DNA of 63,283 bases from Mesorhizobium sp. B2-3-4 (GCF_006442315.1 NZ_VFVY01000031.1:1-63283), one strand, 5' to 3'; positions 45,052 through 58,882 are shown, numbered from the stretch's first letter. Translations and numbers: made by a program. Notes: generated by a model not told the origin, from the sequence alone.

Positions 45052-45795
45052 ATGCAAACGATCCTGATCACCGGCTGTTCTTCCGGCTATGGCCTGGAGA
45101 CGGCCCGCCACTTCCTCGCCGGCGGGTGGAATGTCATTGCCACCATGCGGTCGCCGCGACAGGATATCCTGCCGCGTTCCGAGCGCCTGCGGATCCTGCC
45201 GCTGGACGTCACCAGCCAGCAAAGCATCGCCGCGACGATCGAAGCCGCCGGTCCGATCGATGCTCTCGTCAACAATGCCGGCATTGGGGTCGTCGGCGCC
45301 TTCGAGGCGACACCCATCCCGCACATCCGACACATCTTCGAAACCAATACGCTTGGCGTGATGGCAATGACGCAGGCGGTGATCCCGCAGATGCGCGAAC
45401 GCCGCGCCGGCGTGATCGTCAACGTCACCTCCAGCGCCACACTGGCGGCCATGCCGCTGGCGGCCGCCTATACCGCGAGCAAGCAGGCTATCGAGGGTTT
45501 CACCGGGTCTCTGGCGCACGAGCTCGGTTATTTCAACGTCCGCGCCAAGCTGGTCGAGCCCGGATACGCGCCGACGACGCGGTTCGCCCACAACACCTCG
45601 CTGCCTGTCGAGGACCTGATACCACAAGCCTATGCCGACTTCGCGGCGCCGATCTTCGCAAGCTTCGCCCGGCCCGCGATGACGACCAGGGAAACCGATG
45701 TCGCCGAGGCTGTCTGGGCCGCCGTGCACGACAGCGATGGCCGGCTGCGGTTTCCGGCCGGCGCGGATGCGGTCGCCCTGGCGAACGCCGGCTGA
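45052..45795 (+). CDS. Short-chain dehydrogenase/reductase
   Basis: 247 residues, start behind AAAGGAG. SDR motifs: TGCSSGYGLETARHF (cofactor), NNAGIGVVG, VTSSATLAA with the catalytic serine and YTASK with the Tyr/Lys pair. Common in AraC-SDR pairs of rhizobia and pseudomonads. Substrate unknown; likely activated by the upstream AraC protein. Confidence 0.92.
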   Translation: MQTILITGCSSGYGLETARHFLAGGWNVIATMRSPRQDILPRSERLRILPLDVTSQQSIAATIEAAGPIDALVNNAGIGVVGAFEATPIPHIRHIFETNTLGVMAMTQAVIPQMRERRAGVIVNVTSSATLAAMPLAAAYTASKQAIEGFTGSLAHELGYFNVRAKLVEPGYAPTTRFAHNTSLPVEDLIPQAYADFAAPIFASFARPAMTTRETDVAEAVWAAVHDSDGRLRFPAGADAVALANAG

Positions 45796-45928
45796 TCCTT
45801 CCGATCCCGGGCCCGTCATGTCCGGGATCGAACCGTTCCCAGGGCCCTGCTGGCCTGTGCGCCTTCCGGCGGTGCCGGCTTGAGTGCCGTGTCGGCCACG
45901 GCTATGCCTGCAGCCAGGAGCACACATC

Positions 45929-46486
45929 ATGGTGGAGATCGTCAAACCCGCGCTCGAACATCTGCCGTCCTACAAGGCGGCGCTCGAGCGCGGCTGGTCG
46001 CCCGACAATGTGCGGCTGATGGAGGCGACGCGCGAGCAACTGGCGGCTATAGATCAGGATCCGGCTGCTTTCCTGGCCAGCCTTGACGACCCCGAGGCCA
46101 GGGGCGGCCCGATTACCTTGCCTGACGGCACGCAAGTGCCGCGCTTGCCAGGGTTCCGTCGCTGGATCTGGGACGGCGAGGCATCGGGCTCGATCGGCTT
46201 TCGCTGGCAGAAGGGCACGGCGGACCTGCCGTCGCATGTGCTTGGCCATATCGGCTATGCCGTCGTGCCCTGGAAGCAAGGGCGTGGTTACGCAACGCAG
46301 GCCTTGCGGCTGATGCTGGGCGAGGCGAGGGTGATCGGCCTTCCCCATGTCGAGATCACCGCCAAGCCCGGCAATCCGGCCTCGCACAAGGTGATCCTGG
46401 CCAATGGCGGCCGGCTGGTCGAGCGTTTCTTCGAGGACGCCGCCTATGGCGGAGTGGAGAGCCTGCGGTTCCGGATCGATCTCTAG
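45929..46486 (+). CDS. GNAT-family N-acetyltransferase
   Basis: 185 residues from ATG 45929 behind CAGGAG. The acetyl-CoA loop is VVPWKQGRGYATQALRLML. The flanking IGYAV and HVEITAKPGNPASHKVI helix are typical of RimJ/RimL-like GNATs. Substrate unknown. Five bases separate its stop from that of the convergent P1 peptidase gene. Confidence 0.88.
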   Translation: MVEIVKPALEHLPSYKAALERGWSPDNVRLMEATREQLAAIDQDPAAFLASLDDPEARGGPITLPDGTQVPRLPGFRRWIWDGEASGSIGFRWQKGTADLPSHVLGHIGYAVVPWKQGRGYATQALRLMLGEARVIGLPHVEITAKPGNPASHKVILANGGRLVERFFEDAAYGGVESLRFRIDL

Positions 46487-46491
46487 GCGCG

Positions 46492-47526
46492 TTACCGTTT
46501 GACCCGGTCGTCGAGCCAGTCGGCGAGCGAGGCGCGGTGCGTGCCGGCCCTGCCGGTGAAGGCCTCGGTCGACAGCATTGAGTTGAGCACCGCCTCCTGC
46601 GTCGCATCCGCCGCCGCCCGGAAAAGCAGGTCGATGCGCGCCTCGTTGAGGGCGAGCAGCGGCACCAGATCGCGGCTTTCGTCGTGGTCGACCGGGTTGG
46701 CGGTGCTGAAGGCGATGGCGATATCGCCGCTGCCGCTGCCCCAGAAGGAGCCGAGCCTGGCGATGCCGGCACCGGCGCGGCGCGCCACGCGCTCGAGCTG
46801 GCGGTGTTCGAGCGGCACATCGGTCGCCAGCACGATCATGATCGAGCCGCGTTCGGCCTCGGGCCGCCGTCTGGGATCGGGCCGGCGCCCGTCGGGCAGC
46901 ACGAGGTCGCCGGATCTGCCGAAATTCGACAGGACGAGGACGCCAAGATGATGGCCGCCGCCAAGCGCGATCTTCCTGGACGCCGAGCCGATGCCGCCCT
47001 TGAAACCGAAGCAGCTCATTCCCGTCCCGGCGCCGACATTGCCCTGCTCGATCGCGCCCTCCCGCGCGTCCGCCAGCGCGGCAAGCGCATGCTCTTCCGA
47101 TACGGCCAGGGCCTGGATATCGCTCAACGGGCCGTCATTGCATTCGCCGACCACCGGATTGACCGTCCCGGTAGTGCGGCCGATATCGGGGTTCTGGCGG
47201 ATGGCGTCACGGATCAGCGCCGTGGCGCAGGCGCCGACCGAGAGCGTGTTGGTCAACAGGACAGGCGTCTCGATGGTGCCGAGTTCCTGAACCTGCATCA
47301 GGCCGACGCTCTTGCCGAAGCCGTTGATGACATGGCTTGCCGCCGTCACCTTCCTGCGGAACAGGTTTCCGCCATGCGGCAGGATCGCGGTCACGCCGGT
47401 GTTGATGTCGCCGTCGCGCAGTGTGCAGTGGCCGACTCGCACGCCGGGCACGTCGGTGATCGCGTTGTGTGCACCCGCCGGCAAGCTGCCGCAGGTCAGG
47501 CCGAAATCGGCGGCGGTCCTCGTCAT
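46492..47526 (-). CDS. P1-family (DmpA-like) aminopeptidase
   Basis: 344 residues. N-terminal NAITDVPGVRVGHCTL and the NVGAGTGMSCFGFKGGIGSASR segment, where family members self-cleave ahead of a catalytic serine, identify peptidase family S58. It probably cleaves small amino-terminal peptides or beta-amino substrates. The MerR gene lies directly upstream on the same strand, with 3 bases between, so the two may be cotranscribed. Confidence 0.9.
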   Translation of the reverse strand: MTRTAADFGLTCGSLPAGAHNAITDVPGVRVGHCTLRDGDINTGVTAILPHGGNLFRRKVTAASHVINGFGKSVGLMQVQELGTIETPVLLTNTLSVGACATALIRDAIRQNPDIGRTTGTVNPVVGECNDGPLSDIQALAVSEEHALAALADAREGAIEQGNVGAGTGMSCFGFKGGIGSASRKIALGGGHHLGVLVLSNFGRSGDLVLPDGRRPDPRRRPEAERGSIMIVLATDVPLEHRQLERVARRAGAGIARLGSFWGSGSGDIAIAFSTANPVDHDESRDLVPLLALNEARIDLLFRAAADATQEAVLNSMLSTEAFTGRAGTHRASLADWLDDRVKR

Positions 47527-47529
47527 GCC

Positions 47530-47946
47530 TCAGACATGCTCGTCGGCGCAAAGCGCGTGGTCGGACAGCGCGCGAATGACATAGCAGTCGCCGACCGTCT
47601 TGCCGTCGCAGCAGGTGGCGATGCGTTCGAGTTCGGCCTCCAGCCGCCTCAGACGGGCGATCTTTTCGCGCACGGAGGCGAGCTGCTCCTGCGCGATCTT
47701 GTCGGCATGGCCGCAGGGCTGCTCGGGATGGAAGCTGAGATCGATCAGCGCGCGGATGTCCTCGACGGCGAAGCCGAGGTCGCGGGCGTGGCGGATGAAG
47801 GCCAGCCGCTCGAGCTCCTGCCTGGAGTAACGGCGCTGGTTGCCTTCCGAACGTTCGGGCGCCGACACCAGGCCCATCTGCTCGTAATAGCGGATGGTCG
47901 GCACCTTGACGCCGGTGCGGCGCGAGAGATCGCCAATCGAAAACAT
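47530..47946 (-). CDS. MerR-family metal regulator (CadR/ZntR/PbrR-like)
   Basis: 138 residues. HTH FSIGDLSRRTGVKVPTIRYYEQMGLV. Cysteines Cys78, Cys112, Cys113, Cys121 and Cys133 resemble the metal-sensing set of CadR/PbrR. The C-terminal ATCCDGKTVGDC segment matches the Cd/Pb sensor loop. Activates the divergent P-type ATPase through the palindromic promoter at 47959. Confidence 0.9.
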   Translation of the reverse strand: MFSIGDLSRRTGVKVPTIRYYEQMGLVSAPERSEGNQRRYSRQELERLAFIRHARDLGFAVEDIRALIDLSFHPEQPCGHADKIAQEQLASVREKIARLRRLEAELERIATCCDGKTVGDCYVIRALSDHALCADEHV

Positions 47947-47958
47947 GAAATTTTCCTC

Positions 47959-47989
47959 TTGAAGCTCTAGTGACTAGAGCAATTACATT
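47959..47989 (+). promoter_or_regulatory. MerR-type promoter/operator of the metal ATPase
   Basis: TTGAAG (47959-47964) and TACATT (47984-47989) are 19 bases apart, the overlong spacing typical of MerR-activated promoters. The spacer contains the perfect palindrome GCTCTAGT-G-ACTAGAGC (47964-47980), close to the known zntA/cadA/pbr operators. Confidence 0.85.
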
Positions 47990-48058
47990 GCCTGACATCA
48001 GGGTTCAAGACCCGTGCGGCGGCATGCCCGAGCGGGTGAAAAGCAGACAGGTGATGTG

Positions 48059-50329
<2,271 letters not shown>

Positions 50330-50332
50330 GAT

Positions 50333-51517
50333 CTACTTCGCCGCCGCGGGCAGTGGCGGCCTGACGTCGGCGCGGCGCTCCCAGATATGCGAGGCAACGG
50401 CGACGATGACGGCGACCAGCATGGCCAAGGCGCCAGCCACCGGCAGGCTACGGTAGCCGTAGCCGGCATTGAGCATGGCGGCACCGAGCGAGGCGGCCAG
50501 CGCGATGCCGATATTGAATCCGGACGGGATGAGCGAGGCGGCGAGGCCGGACGCGTCCGCCGTCCAGGCCAGGATGCGGGTCTGGATCGGCGTGCCGATG
50601 GAGAAGTTGAGACCGCCCCAGACGATGATCGCGAGAACCATCGGCACGGGGTAGGGGCTGACGGCATAGATAACGGCCAGCGTCACCGCCTGCAAAGCGA
50701 GCATGGTGATCAGCGACGGCATCAGTTTCCAGTCCGACAGCTTGCCGCCGAGGAAGACGCCAAGCGTGGCGCCGACGCCGTTGAGCAGCAGCACCCAGGG
50801 CACCAGGTTTTCATCGAGCCCCGTCACTTCCAGCAGCGTCGGGGTGATGTAGGTGAACAGGCAGAACTGGCCGAGCATCAGCATCAGCATCAGGACCAGC
50901 GAGGTCCAGACCTGCTGGCGCGCCAGCGCGCGGACCTCGCTGGCAAAGCTGGCGGATCTGGTCTGATGCCCTGTTGTACGCGGCAACAGGACAGCCATGG
51001 CAAGGGTTGCCGCCACGCCCAGCGCACACATAACCCAGAAGGTGGCGCGCCAGCCCCAGATGTTGCCGATGGCGGTGCCGGCCGGCACGCCGATGACATT
51101 GGAGACGGTGAGGCCCGACAGGATGACGGCGACGGCCATGCCGCGCTTTTCCTCCGGTACGAGGCCGACCGCGACCACCATGGCGACGCCGAAATAGGCG
51201 CCATGCGCGACCGCCACGGCAATGCGCAGCAACAGCATGGAGGTGAAGTCGGGCGCCAGCGCGCAGGCCGCCTGGCCGATGGTGAAGGCGACGGCCAGGC
51301 CGATCAGCAAGGTCTTGCGCGGCAGGCTCTTGGTGGCGAGCGCCAATAGCGGACCGCCGATGGCGATGCCGCAGGCATAGCCGGAGACGAGATAGCCCGA
51401 AGTGGGAACCGAAACGCCAAGCCCTTGCGCCACCTGCGGCAGCACGCCGGCGATGACGAACTCGGTGGTACCGAAAGCGAAAGCGGCAATGAACAGGGCG
51501 ATGAGCGGCAGCGACAT
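50333..51517 (-). CDS. MFS transporter (AraJ/PbuE-like, DHA1)
   Basis: 394 residues, 12 hydrophobic segments. FAFGTTEFVIAGVLPQVAQGLGVSVPTSGYLVSGYACGIAI is the standard N-terminal block of sugar/drug efflux MFS pumps. The end of the gene lies 4 bases from the ATPase stop, tail to tail. Substrate unknown. Confidence 0.92.
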   Translation of the reverse strand: MSLPLIALFIAAFAFGTTEFVIAGVLPQVAQGLGVSVPTSGYLVSGYACGIAIGGPLLALATKSLPRKTLLIGLAVAFTIGQAACALAPDFTSMLLLRIAVAVAHGAYFGVAMVVAVGLVPEEKRGMAVAVILSGLTVSNVIGVPAGTAIGNIWGWRATFWVMCALGVAATLAMAVLLPRTTGHQTRSASFASEVRALARQQVWTSLVLMLMLMLGQFCLFTYITPTLLEVTGLDENLVPWVLLLNGVGATLGVFLGGKLSDWKLMPSLITMLALQAVTLAVIYAVSPYPVPMVLAIIVWGGLNFSIGTPIQTRILAWTADASGLAASLIPSGFNIGIALAASLGAAMLNAGYGYRSLPVAGALAMLVAVIVAVASHIWERRADVRPPLPAAAK

Positions 51518-51629
51518 GAAATGAGAACCCCCGAAGTGGAGGGCTCAAACCATGGATGGAGGCGGCAGGCAATCCAGAAATTTTTGTCGCCGGTTTAGGT
51601 TTTCTTGACCGGCCGTGGCAGCCGGCCCG

Positions 51630-51839
51630 TCAGGTCGCGGATTTGCGTCCGTAGGGAATCTTCAGCCAGGCCCGCTCATGAAAATAGTAGAGCAGCGACT
51701 TGGTGAAGACCTCCGTCACGCCGATCGCGGCCGCGAGCTTGATGCTTCCGGTGACAACCAGAGAGATGATCATCGTATCGATGGTGCCGGTCACGCGCCA
51801 GGAAAGCGCCTTGGCGAAACTGCGCGAATGAGTGTCCAT
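51630..51839 (-). CDS. DUF2061 small membrane protein
   Basis: 69 residues with two hydrophobic helices (TIDTMIISLVVTGSIKLAAAIG and the following). SFAKALSWRVTGTIDT, TKSLLYYFHERAWLKI are family signatures. Inner membrane, unknown function. Confidence 0.88.
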   Translation of the reverse strand: MDTHSRSFAKALSWRVTGTIDTMIISLVVTGSIKLAAAIGVTEVFTKSLLYYFHERAWLKIPYGRKSAT

Positions 51840-51971
51840 CGATTTCCTCCCGGTGGAAACGGATGCTTAGCCGACGGACGCCTGGATAAGCAAAGCCTAA
51901 TTGGCCGCTCCTGCCGGGATGACGGATCCGGTGTCCTCAAATTGACGCGCGTCCGGCAAACCCTCGCCGTT

Positions 51972-53636
51972 TCAGCTCGCCTTCAGCCGCGATCCGAAGA
52001 GCAGGCCGCGCTCTTCCAGCACGGGATAGGCCATCGACGCCAGCAGCGAGTTGATCTGCTTGAGGTCGCGGATGGTGTCGAGATGGATCGAACTGGTTTC
52101 AACGCTCCTGGGGGTGCCTTCGCGCAGCCGCAGGAAATGGCTGGCGCTGGTTTCCTTCTCGCGGTCGCGCAACTGGTCCTTTTCGAGCACGAGCTGGCGG
52201 GCGGTTTCGGGATCGCGCGAGACCAGCACGTTGAAGGCCAGCCGCGCATTGGCCAGCACCGAGGCGTGGAAGGCGCAGAGCTCGCGCCAGCCCTCGGGCG
52301 TGAATTCCAGGCCGTGTTCGAGCTTCTTCTTCACATGCACCAGCATGTTGCGCACGATGATGTCGCCGACCTGCTCGAGCTTGACGCAGGCGCCGATCAG
52401 TTCCTGGCAGCGCAGCGCCTCGTCCTCGGTGAGCGGGTTCTTGGTGACCTTGGCGAGGTAGAGTTTTATGGCCGCGTGCCGGCGGTCGACGCGGTCGTCG
52501 AGGGCCGCCAGCGCCTTGATCTTGTCGCTGTCGGCGCTCTCGTAGAGTTCGATGATGCGCTTGAGCATGATCTCGACCGTCTCGCAGACCCGCACCACTT
52601 CGCGGGTGGCGTTGGCCAGCGCCTGGCTCGGCACCTCGAGGGCGCTTTCATTGAGCGCCGACAGCTCGACGACGTCCAGCGTGGCGGCCGGCACCGGCCT
52701 GGCGCCCAGCGTCACGATCTTTTCGGAGGCGCGGTAGACGAGGCCGGCCAGCGGCAGGCCCGCGAGCAGGATGATGACGTTGAACAGGATATGGGCGTTG
52801 ACGATCTGGTTCGCGGCCGTGGCACCGAGGAAGCCGACATGCGGCTTGAAGATCATGAACAGGATCAGCATCACCAGCGAGCCCAGCCCGCGCATCAGGA
52901 GATTGCCGATCGGCACGACGCGCACGGCGGGCCCGGCCGAGCGGGTCAGCATCGGCGCGATGATCGAGGAGCCGAGATTGACGCCGAGGATGAGGACAAC
53001 GCCGAGTTCGGGGCTGATCAGGCCGCGGCCGGCCAGCGTCGCCATCAACAGGACCGCCGCGATGCTCGACTGGAACAGCCAGGTGATCAGCGCCGCCAGG
53101 AGATAGGCGGTGATGGAATCGGTGGAGAAGTAGTTGATGATGACCGGCATGAGCTGGCTGTTGCGCAACGGCTCCGACGCCTGGCCGATCATTTCCAGCG
53201 ACAGGATCAAAAGGCCGATGCCGACCAGGATGCGGCCGGTCTGGCGCCAGTCGCGCCGCTCGGTGGCCATGAACATCACCGTGCCTGCTATCAGGCAGAG
53301 CGGCACCAGAAGGGTGAGGTCGAAGGTCAGGAGCTTGACCACCAGCGCCGAGCCGATCTCGGCGCCGCGCACCGCCAACTGCCCGGCGGCACCCGAGACA
53401 ATGCCGGAGCCGGCGAAGGAGCCGACCAGCAAGGTGACTGCCGTGGAGCTTTGCAGCGCGATCGCAAGGCCGGTGCCGGCCAGCACCGCCATGATGGGAT
53501 TGCGCATGGTGGCGCGCAGTTTGTGGCGCAGCACATCGCCATAGGCGCGCTCGACGCCGGTCTTGACCATGCGGGTGGCAAACAGCATCAGCGCGACGGC
53601 GCCGGCCAGATGCAGGAGGACGACCGAACCGCTCAT
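51972..53636 (-). CDS. Na/Pi cotransporter family protein with PhoU-like C-terminus
   Basis: 554 residues. Two Na_Pi_cotrans repeats each with a QSS motif (ALQSSTAVTLLVGSF and WLFQSSIAAVLLMA), about eight transmembrane helices, then a C-terminal helical PhoU-like domain (about 340-540). Sodium-driven phosphate transport or phosphate efflux/homeostasis by family. No phosphate-box was identified. Possibly coupled to a 28-codon upstream ORF. Confidence 0.9.
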   Translation of the reverse strand: MSGSVVLLHLAGAVALMLFATRMVKTGVERAYGDVLRHKLRATMRNPIMAVLAGTGLAIALQSSTAVTLLVGSFAGSGIVSGAAGQLAVRGAEIGSALVVKLLTFDLTLLVPLCLIAGTVMFMATERRDWRQTGRILVGIGLLILSLEMIGQASEPLRNSQLMPVIINYFSTDSITAYLLAALITWLFQSSIAAVLLMATLAGRGLISPELGVVLILGVNLGSSIIAPMLTRSAGPAVRVVPIGNLLMRGLGSLVMLILFMIFKPHVGFLGATAANQIVNAHILFNVIILLAGLPLAGLVYRASEKIVTLGARPVPAATLDVVELSALNESALEVPSQALANATREVVRVCETVEIMLKRIIELYESADSDKIKALAALDDRVDRRHAAIKLYLAKVTKNPLTEDEALRCQELIGACVKLEQVGDIIVRNMLVHVKKKLEHGLEFTPEGWRELCAFHASVLANARLAFNVLVSRDPETARQLVLEKDQLRDREKETSASHFLRLREGTPRSVETSSIHLDTIRDLKQINSLLASMAYPVLEERGLLFGSRLKAS

Positions 53637-53719
53637 CGCGGCGCCTGCATGCGGGCGCCGCGCACGCCGTGGGCGGCATGGCGGTCGGTGGCGAAGGCGA
53701 GGGTGCGAATCATGAACAT
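53633..53719 (-). CDS. Possible leader ORF ahead of the Na/Pi gene
   Basis: 28 codons, MFMIRTLAFATDRHAAHGVR and on to a TGA that overlaps the Na/Pi ATG as ATGA. No known protein. It would couple translation of the transporter. No strong ribosome site is evident, so it may be fortuitous. Confidence 0.3.
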   Translation of the reverse strand: MFMIRTLAFATDRHAAHGVRGARMQAPR

Positions 53720-53928
53720 GGCAGCCTTGGAATATAGCCGGAATATTTTAGCCGGATAATGAAAATTTGTCGATTTTCAGGTCCGCCGTCAAGCGACGGC
53801 CCGTGTCGGAAAATGGACGGGTCGGCAAATGGTTGCAGGGGGCCGGGAGGCGGACCGGCCGGATCTTCGGCACTCTCGCCGCCGATCTTGGCGGCGATGT
53901 TCAAATTCCTGGAATAAGCGAAGGAATT

Positions 53929-53946
53929 CATTACACAATTGTAATG
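53929..53946. promoter_or_regulatory. Inverted repeat upstream of the RcnB-like gene
   Basis: CATTACA-CAAT-TGTAATG, 7-base arms and a 4-base spacer, 67 bases before the ATG of the RcnB-like gene. Operator for an unidentified regulator is possible. Apart from this and a possible leader ORF, I see nothing in the gap 53637-54013. Confidence 0.4.
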
Positions 53947-54013
53947 CAGCCGTTCAGTTTCAGTTCATCCGTTGGCGGTTATTCCTCGGGCATCGACAAC
54001 AAGGAGACTTCTG

Positions 54014-54382
54014 ATGAAACGCATTGTTATTTCCGCTCTCGCTTTCTCGATGCTGGCCGCCACCTCGCTCACCGGCCAGGCCGCGCCGATGAATGCTCCG
54101 GTCGCGCCGCAGTCGAACTTCACGAAGGTTGACTGGCAGAAGCCCAACCACCGGGATGTCAAGAAGCGCGTCATCGTGAAGAAGAAGGTCGTGGTGAAGC
54201 CCAACAACTGGCGCAACGGCCAGAAATATTCGAACTGGAAGCGTCACCAGCCGATCCGCGACTATGGCCGCTACGGCCTGCACCGTCCCGGCCGTGGCCA
54301 GGAGTGGATCCGCGTCGGCAATGACTATGTGCTGGTCGGCATCCTCTCGGGCGTCATCTTCGGCGCGCTTGCCGCGCAGTAA
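54014..54382 (+). CDS. RcnB-like small exported protein
   Basis: 122 residues from ATG 54014 behind AAGGAG. A signal peptide (ending GQAAP) precedes a basic mature part with KKRVIVKKKVVVKPNNWR and WIRVGNDYVLVGILSGVIFG, the RcnB family tail. RcnB is a periplasmic Ni/Co homeostasis factor in enterobacteria; rhizobial homologues are mostly uncharacterised. A clear terminator follows. Confidence 0.82.
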   Translation: MKRIVISALAFSMLAATSLTGQAAPMNAPVAPQSNFTKVDWQKPNHRDVKKRVIVKKKVVVKPNNWRNGQKYSNWKRHQPIRDYGRYGLHRPGRGQEWIRVGNDYVLVGILSGVIFGALAAQ

Positions 54383-54408
54383 GCCTGCGCATGAACTGAC
54401 TGACAGCG

Positions 54409-54434
54409 AAAGGCGGCCTGCGAAGGCCGCCTTT
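54409..54434 (+). terminator. Rho-independent terminator after the RcnB-like gene
   Basis: AAAGGCGGCCT (54409-54419) pairs with AGGCCGCCTTT (54424-54434) around a GCGA tetraloop, followed by CTGTTTTCG. Confidence 0.85.
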
Positions 54435-54527
54435 CTGTTTTCGCCCCTGTGGAAACCGGGCATCGTCCGCATTAGGGGTCGTCTGAAATCGCCGGCATGA
54501 TTATATGGTGGCGAAACGAGTTCCCCT

Positions 54528-56483
54528 ATGCGCTTTCCGCCCGCCTTTCTCGACGAGATACGCGACCGTGTACCGATCTCCTCGGTCATCGGCCAGCGCG
54601 TCGCGTGGGACAGGAGGAAGACCAATGCCTCGCGCGGCGACTATTGGGCCTGCTGTCCGTTTCACGGCGAAAAGAGCCCGTCCTTCCACTGCGAGGACAA
54701 GAAGGGGCGTTACCACTGTTTCGGCTGCTCGGTCTCGGGTGACCATTTCAAGTTCCTGACCGAACTCGAAGGATTGAGCTTTCCCGAAGCGGTCGAGAAG
54801 ATCGCCGACATGGCCGGCGTGCCGATGCCGGTTCGCGATGAGCGGGAGGAGCGCCGCGAGAAGGAGCGCGCCAGCCTGACCGACGTCATGGAAATGGCGA
54901 CCGTCTTCTTCCAGGAGCGGCTGCAGGGGCCCGAGGGCGCCAAGGCCCGTGCCTATCTGCGTGACCGTGGGCTGACGCCGGCGACCCAGCAGTCGTTCCG
55001 GCTGGGCTTCGCTCCCGACAGCCGCAATGCGCTGAAGGAACATCTGGCGGCCAGGGGCGTGCCGAAAGCCGACATCGAAGCCTGCGGGCTGGTGCGCCAT
55101 GGCGACGACATCCCGGTCTCCTATGACTGGTTCCGCGACCGCATCATGTTCCCGATCCCGGATTCACGCGGCAAGATCATCGCCTTCGGCGGCCGTGCGC
55201 TGGCGCCCGACGCGCTCGCCAAATACATGAATTCGCCCGACACCGAGCTCTTCCACAAGGGCAATGTGCTCTACAATTTCGCCCGCGCCCGCCAAGCGCT
55301 ATCAAAGGGGGCACTGGCCAAGGGTGGCACGGTGATTGCCGTGGAAGGCTATATGGACGTGATCGCGCTGGCGCAGGCCGGTTTCGAGAACGCCGTGGCG
55401 CCGCTCGGCACCGCGCTCACCGAAAACCAGCTCGAACTTCTGTGGCGCATGGCGCCGGAGCCGATGCTGTGCTTCGACGGCGACAAGGCCGGGCTGAAGG
55501 CGGCATGGCGGGCCGCCGATCTGGCGCTGCCATCGGTCGAAGCCGGCCGCTCGGCGCGCTTTGCGCTGCTGCCGGAAGGCAAGGACCCCGACGACCTGGT
55601 CAAGGCCGAGGGGCCGGACGCCTTCCGCGCTGTGCTCTCCGACGCGCGGCCGCTGGTCGACCTGCTATGGATGCGCGAGACGTCGGGTGGCGTCTTCGAC
55701 ACGCCGGAGCGGCGGGCGGCGCTGGGAAAGACGCTGCGCGAACTGACCGGCCGCATCCGCGACGAGAGTACGCGCTATCACTACCAGCAGGAAATGCGCG
55801 AGCGCGAGCAGAGCTTCTTCGGTTCGCAGCGCGGCAACCGGCAGGGCCAGCAGGGCTGGCGCCAGGGCGAGCGTGGCCAGCAAGGCAAGCCCGCGCCCGG
55901 CGGACAATTCGCCAAGGGAGGCGGCGGCCGTATTGCGATCACCGAAAGCCTTGGCCAGTCGGCGATGGTCAAGCGCGGCGAGGCCATGTCGGTGCGTGAG
56001 GCGACGATCATCGTGGCGCTGGTCAACCATCCGGCGCTGATCGACGAGAACTTCGCCCATGTCGAATTCCTCGACCTCGCCAATTCGGACCTGAACCGGC
56101 TGCATGCCGCCATCCTCGATGCGATGGCGCATGACATGGCCAATGACCGCCACGCCGTGGTGGCGACGATCGAGCGCGCCGGTTGCGCCGAAATCTGGGA
56201 ACGTGCGGTCGGCCTGATCAGGCGGGCGCGGCAATGGCCGGCGCTGGAAACGGCCGCACTCGAGGATGCCCGTGACGCGCTCAACCAGGCGCTGCACTTG
56301 CAGCGCAGCGCGCGCACCTTACATAAGGAACTGAAACAGGCGGAAGCGGCGCTCGAGGCGGATCCTTCGGACGAGAACTTCCGCCACCTGATCGAAATTC
56401 AGGCGCAATTTCAGGATGTACAAGCGACGGAAGCGCTGATCGAAGGATTCGGCGTCTCCTCGGGCAGGGCCGGGCGAGCCTAG
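54528..56483 (+). CDS. dnaG: DNA primase
   Basis: 651 residues. The CHC2 zinc finger CCPFHGEKSPSFHC...CFGC is at residues about 40-65. RepB-like core, and TOPRIM domain with IAVEGYMDVIALAQAG and metal acidic motif CFDGDKAG. The C-terminal DnaB-interaction region follows a Gln/Gly-rich linker (residues about 425-465). Synthesises RNA primers for replication. rpoD lies directly downstream, a common alphaproteobacterial order. Confidence 0.97.
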   Translation: MRFPPAFLDEIRDRVPISSVIGQRVAWDRRKTNASRGDYWACCPFHGEKSPSFHCEDKKGRYHCFGCSVSGDHFKFLTELEGLSFPEAVEKIADMAGVPMPVRDEREERREKERASLTDVMEMATVFFQERLQGPEGAKARAYLRDRGLTPATQQSFRLGFAPDSRNALKEHLAARGVPKADIEACGLVRHGDDIPVSYDWFRDRIMFPIPDSRGKIIAFGGRALAPDALAKYMNSPDTELFHKGNVLYNFARARQALSKGALAKGGTVIAVEGYMDVIALAQAGFENAVAPLGTALTENQLELLWRMAPEPMLCFDGDKAGLKAAWRAADLALPSVEAGRSARFALLPEGKDPDDLVKAEGPDAFRAVLSDARPLVDLLWMRETSGGVFDTPERRAALGKTLRELTGRIRDESTRYHYQQEMREREQSFFGSQRGNRQGQQGWRQGERGQQGKPAPGGQFAKGGGGRIAITESLGQSAMVKRGEAMSVREATIIVALVNHPALIDENFAHVEFLDLANSDLNRLHAAILDAMAHDMANDRHAVVATIERAGCAEIWERAVGLIRRARQWPALETAALEDARDALNQALHLQRSARTLHKELKQAEAALEADPSDENFRHLIEIQAQFQDVQATEALIEGFGVSSGRAGRA

Positions 56484-56851
56484 GTGCAGCTGCGTACAGA
56501 AGTGAAGGCGCGATCACGCTTCCCCTGGGGGCGAGGCGCGCTAAGTCGGGTAATTGATTCGCTTTTTTCATGCGAATCATGCCAGAGGCGCTTGACCTTC
56601 GGACAGAATGGCGGAATCAGGACGATTCGAAACGTTAACCCGCACCCGCGTCGACGGGAAATGCAGCGATGTGAGGTACTGGTCACTGGACAGGCACGGC
56701 AGCCTGCCACAGATATCAGGGTTAATCTGGACTTAACGATCAATGAAGTTAGTGGCCCGGTGAAGCGCGTTTCAAAACGAGCGTATCCGATTTGACTGGT
56801 CCGACAGCTTACGCGGCCTAGATGCCTGGCCGCTAGGAGAAGATAAAAACT
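56484..56851. other. dnaG-rpoD intergenic region, 368 bases
   Basis: No conserved protein or RNA gene recognised. The region is less GC-rich toward its right half and must hold an rpoD promoter; TTGACT at 56792-56797 is a possible -35 element but has no good partner. No clear terminator follows dnaG, so read-through into rpoD is possible. Confidence 0.5.

Positions 56852-58882
<2,031 letters not shown>

Noticed and set aside
51615..53759. A 714-codon plus-strand open frame opposite the Na/Pi gene and the DUF2061 gene
   Set aside because: It overlaps two well-supported minus-strand genes and has Gln/Asp/Arg-rich non-protein-like composition.
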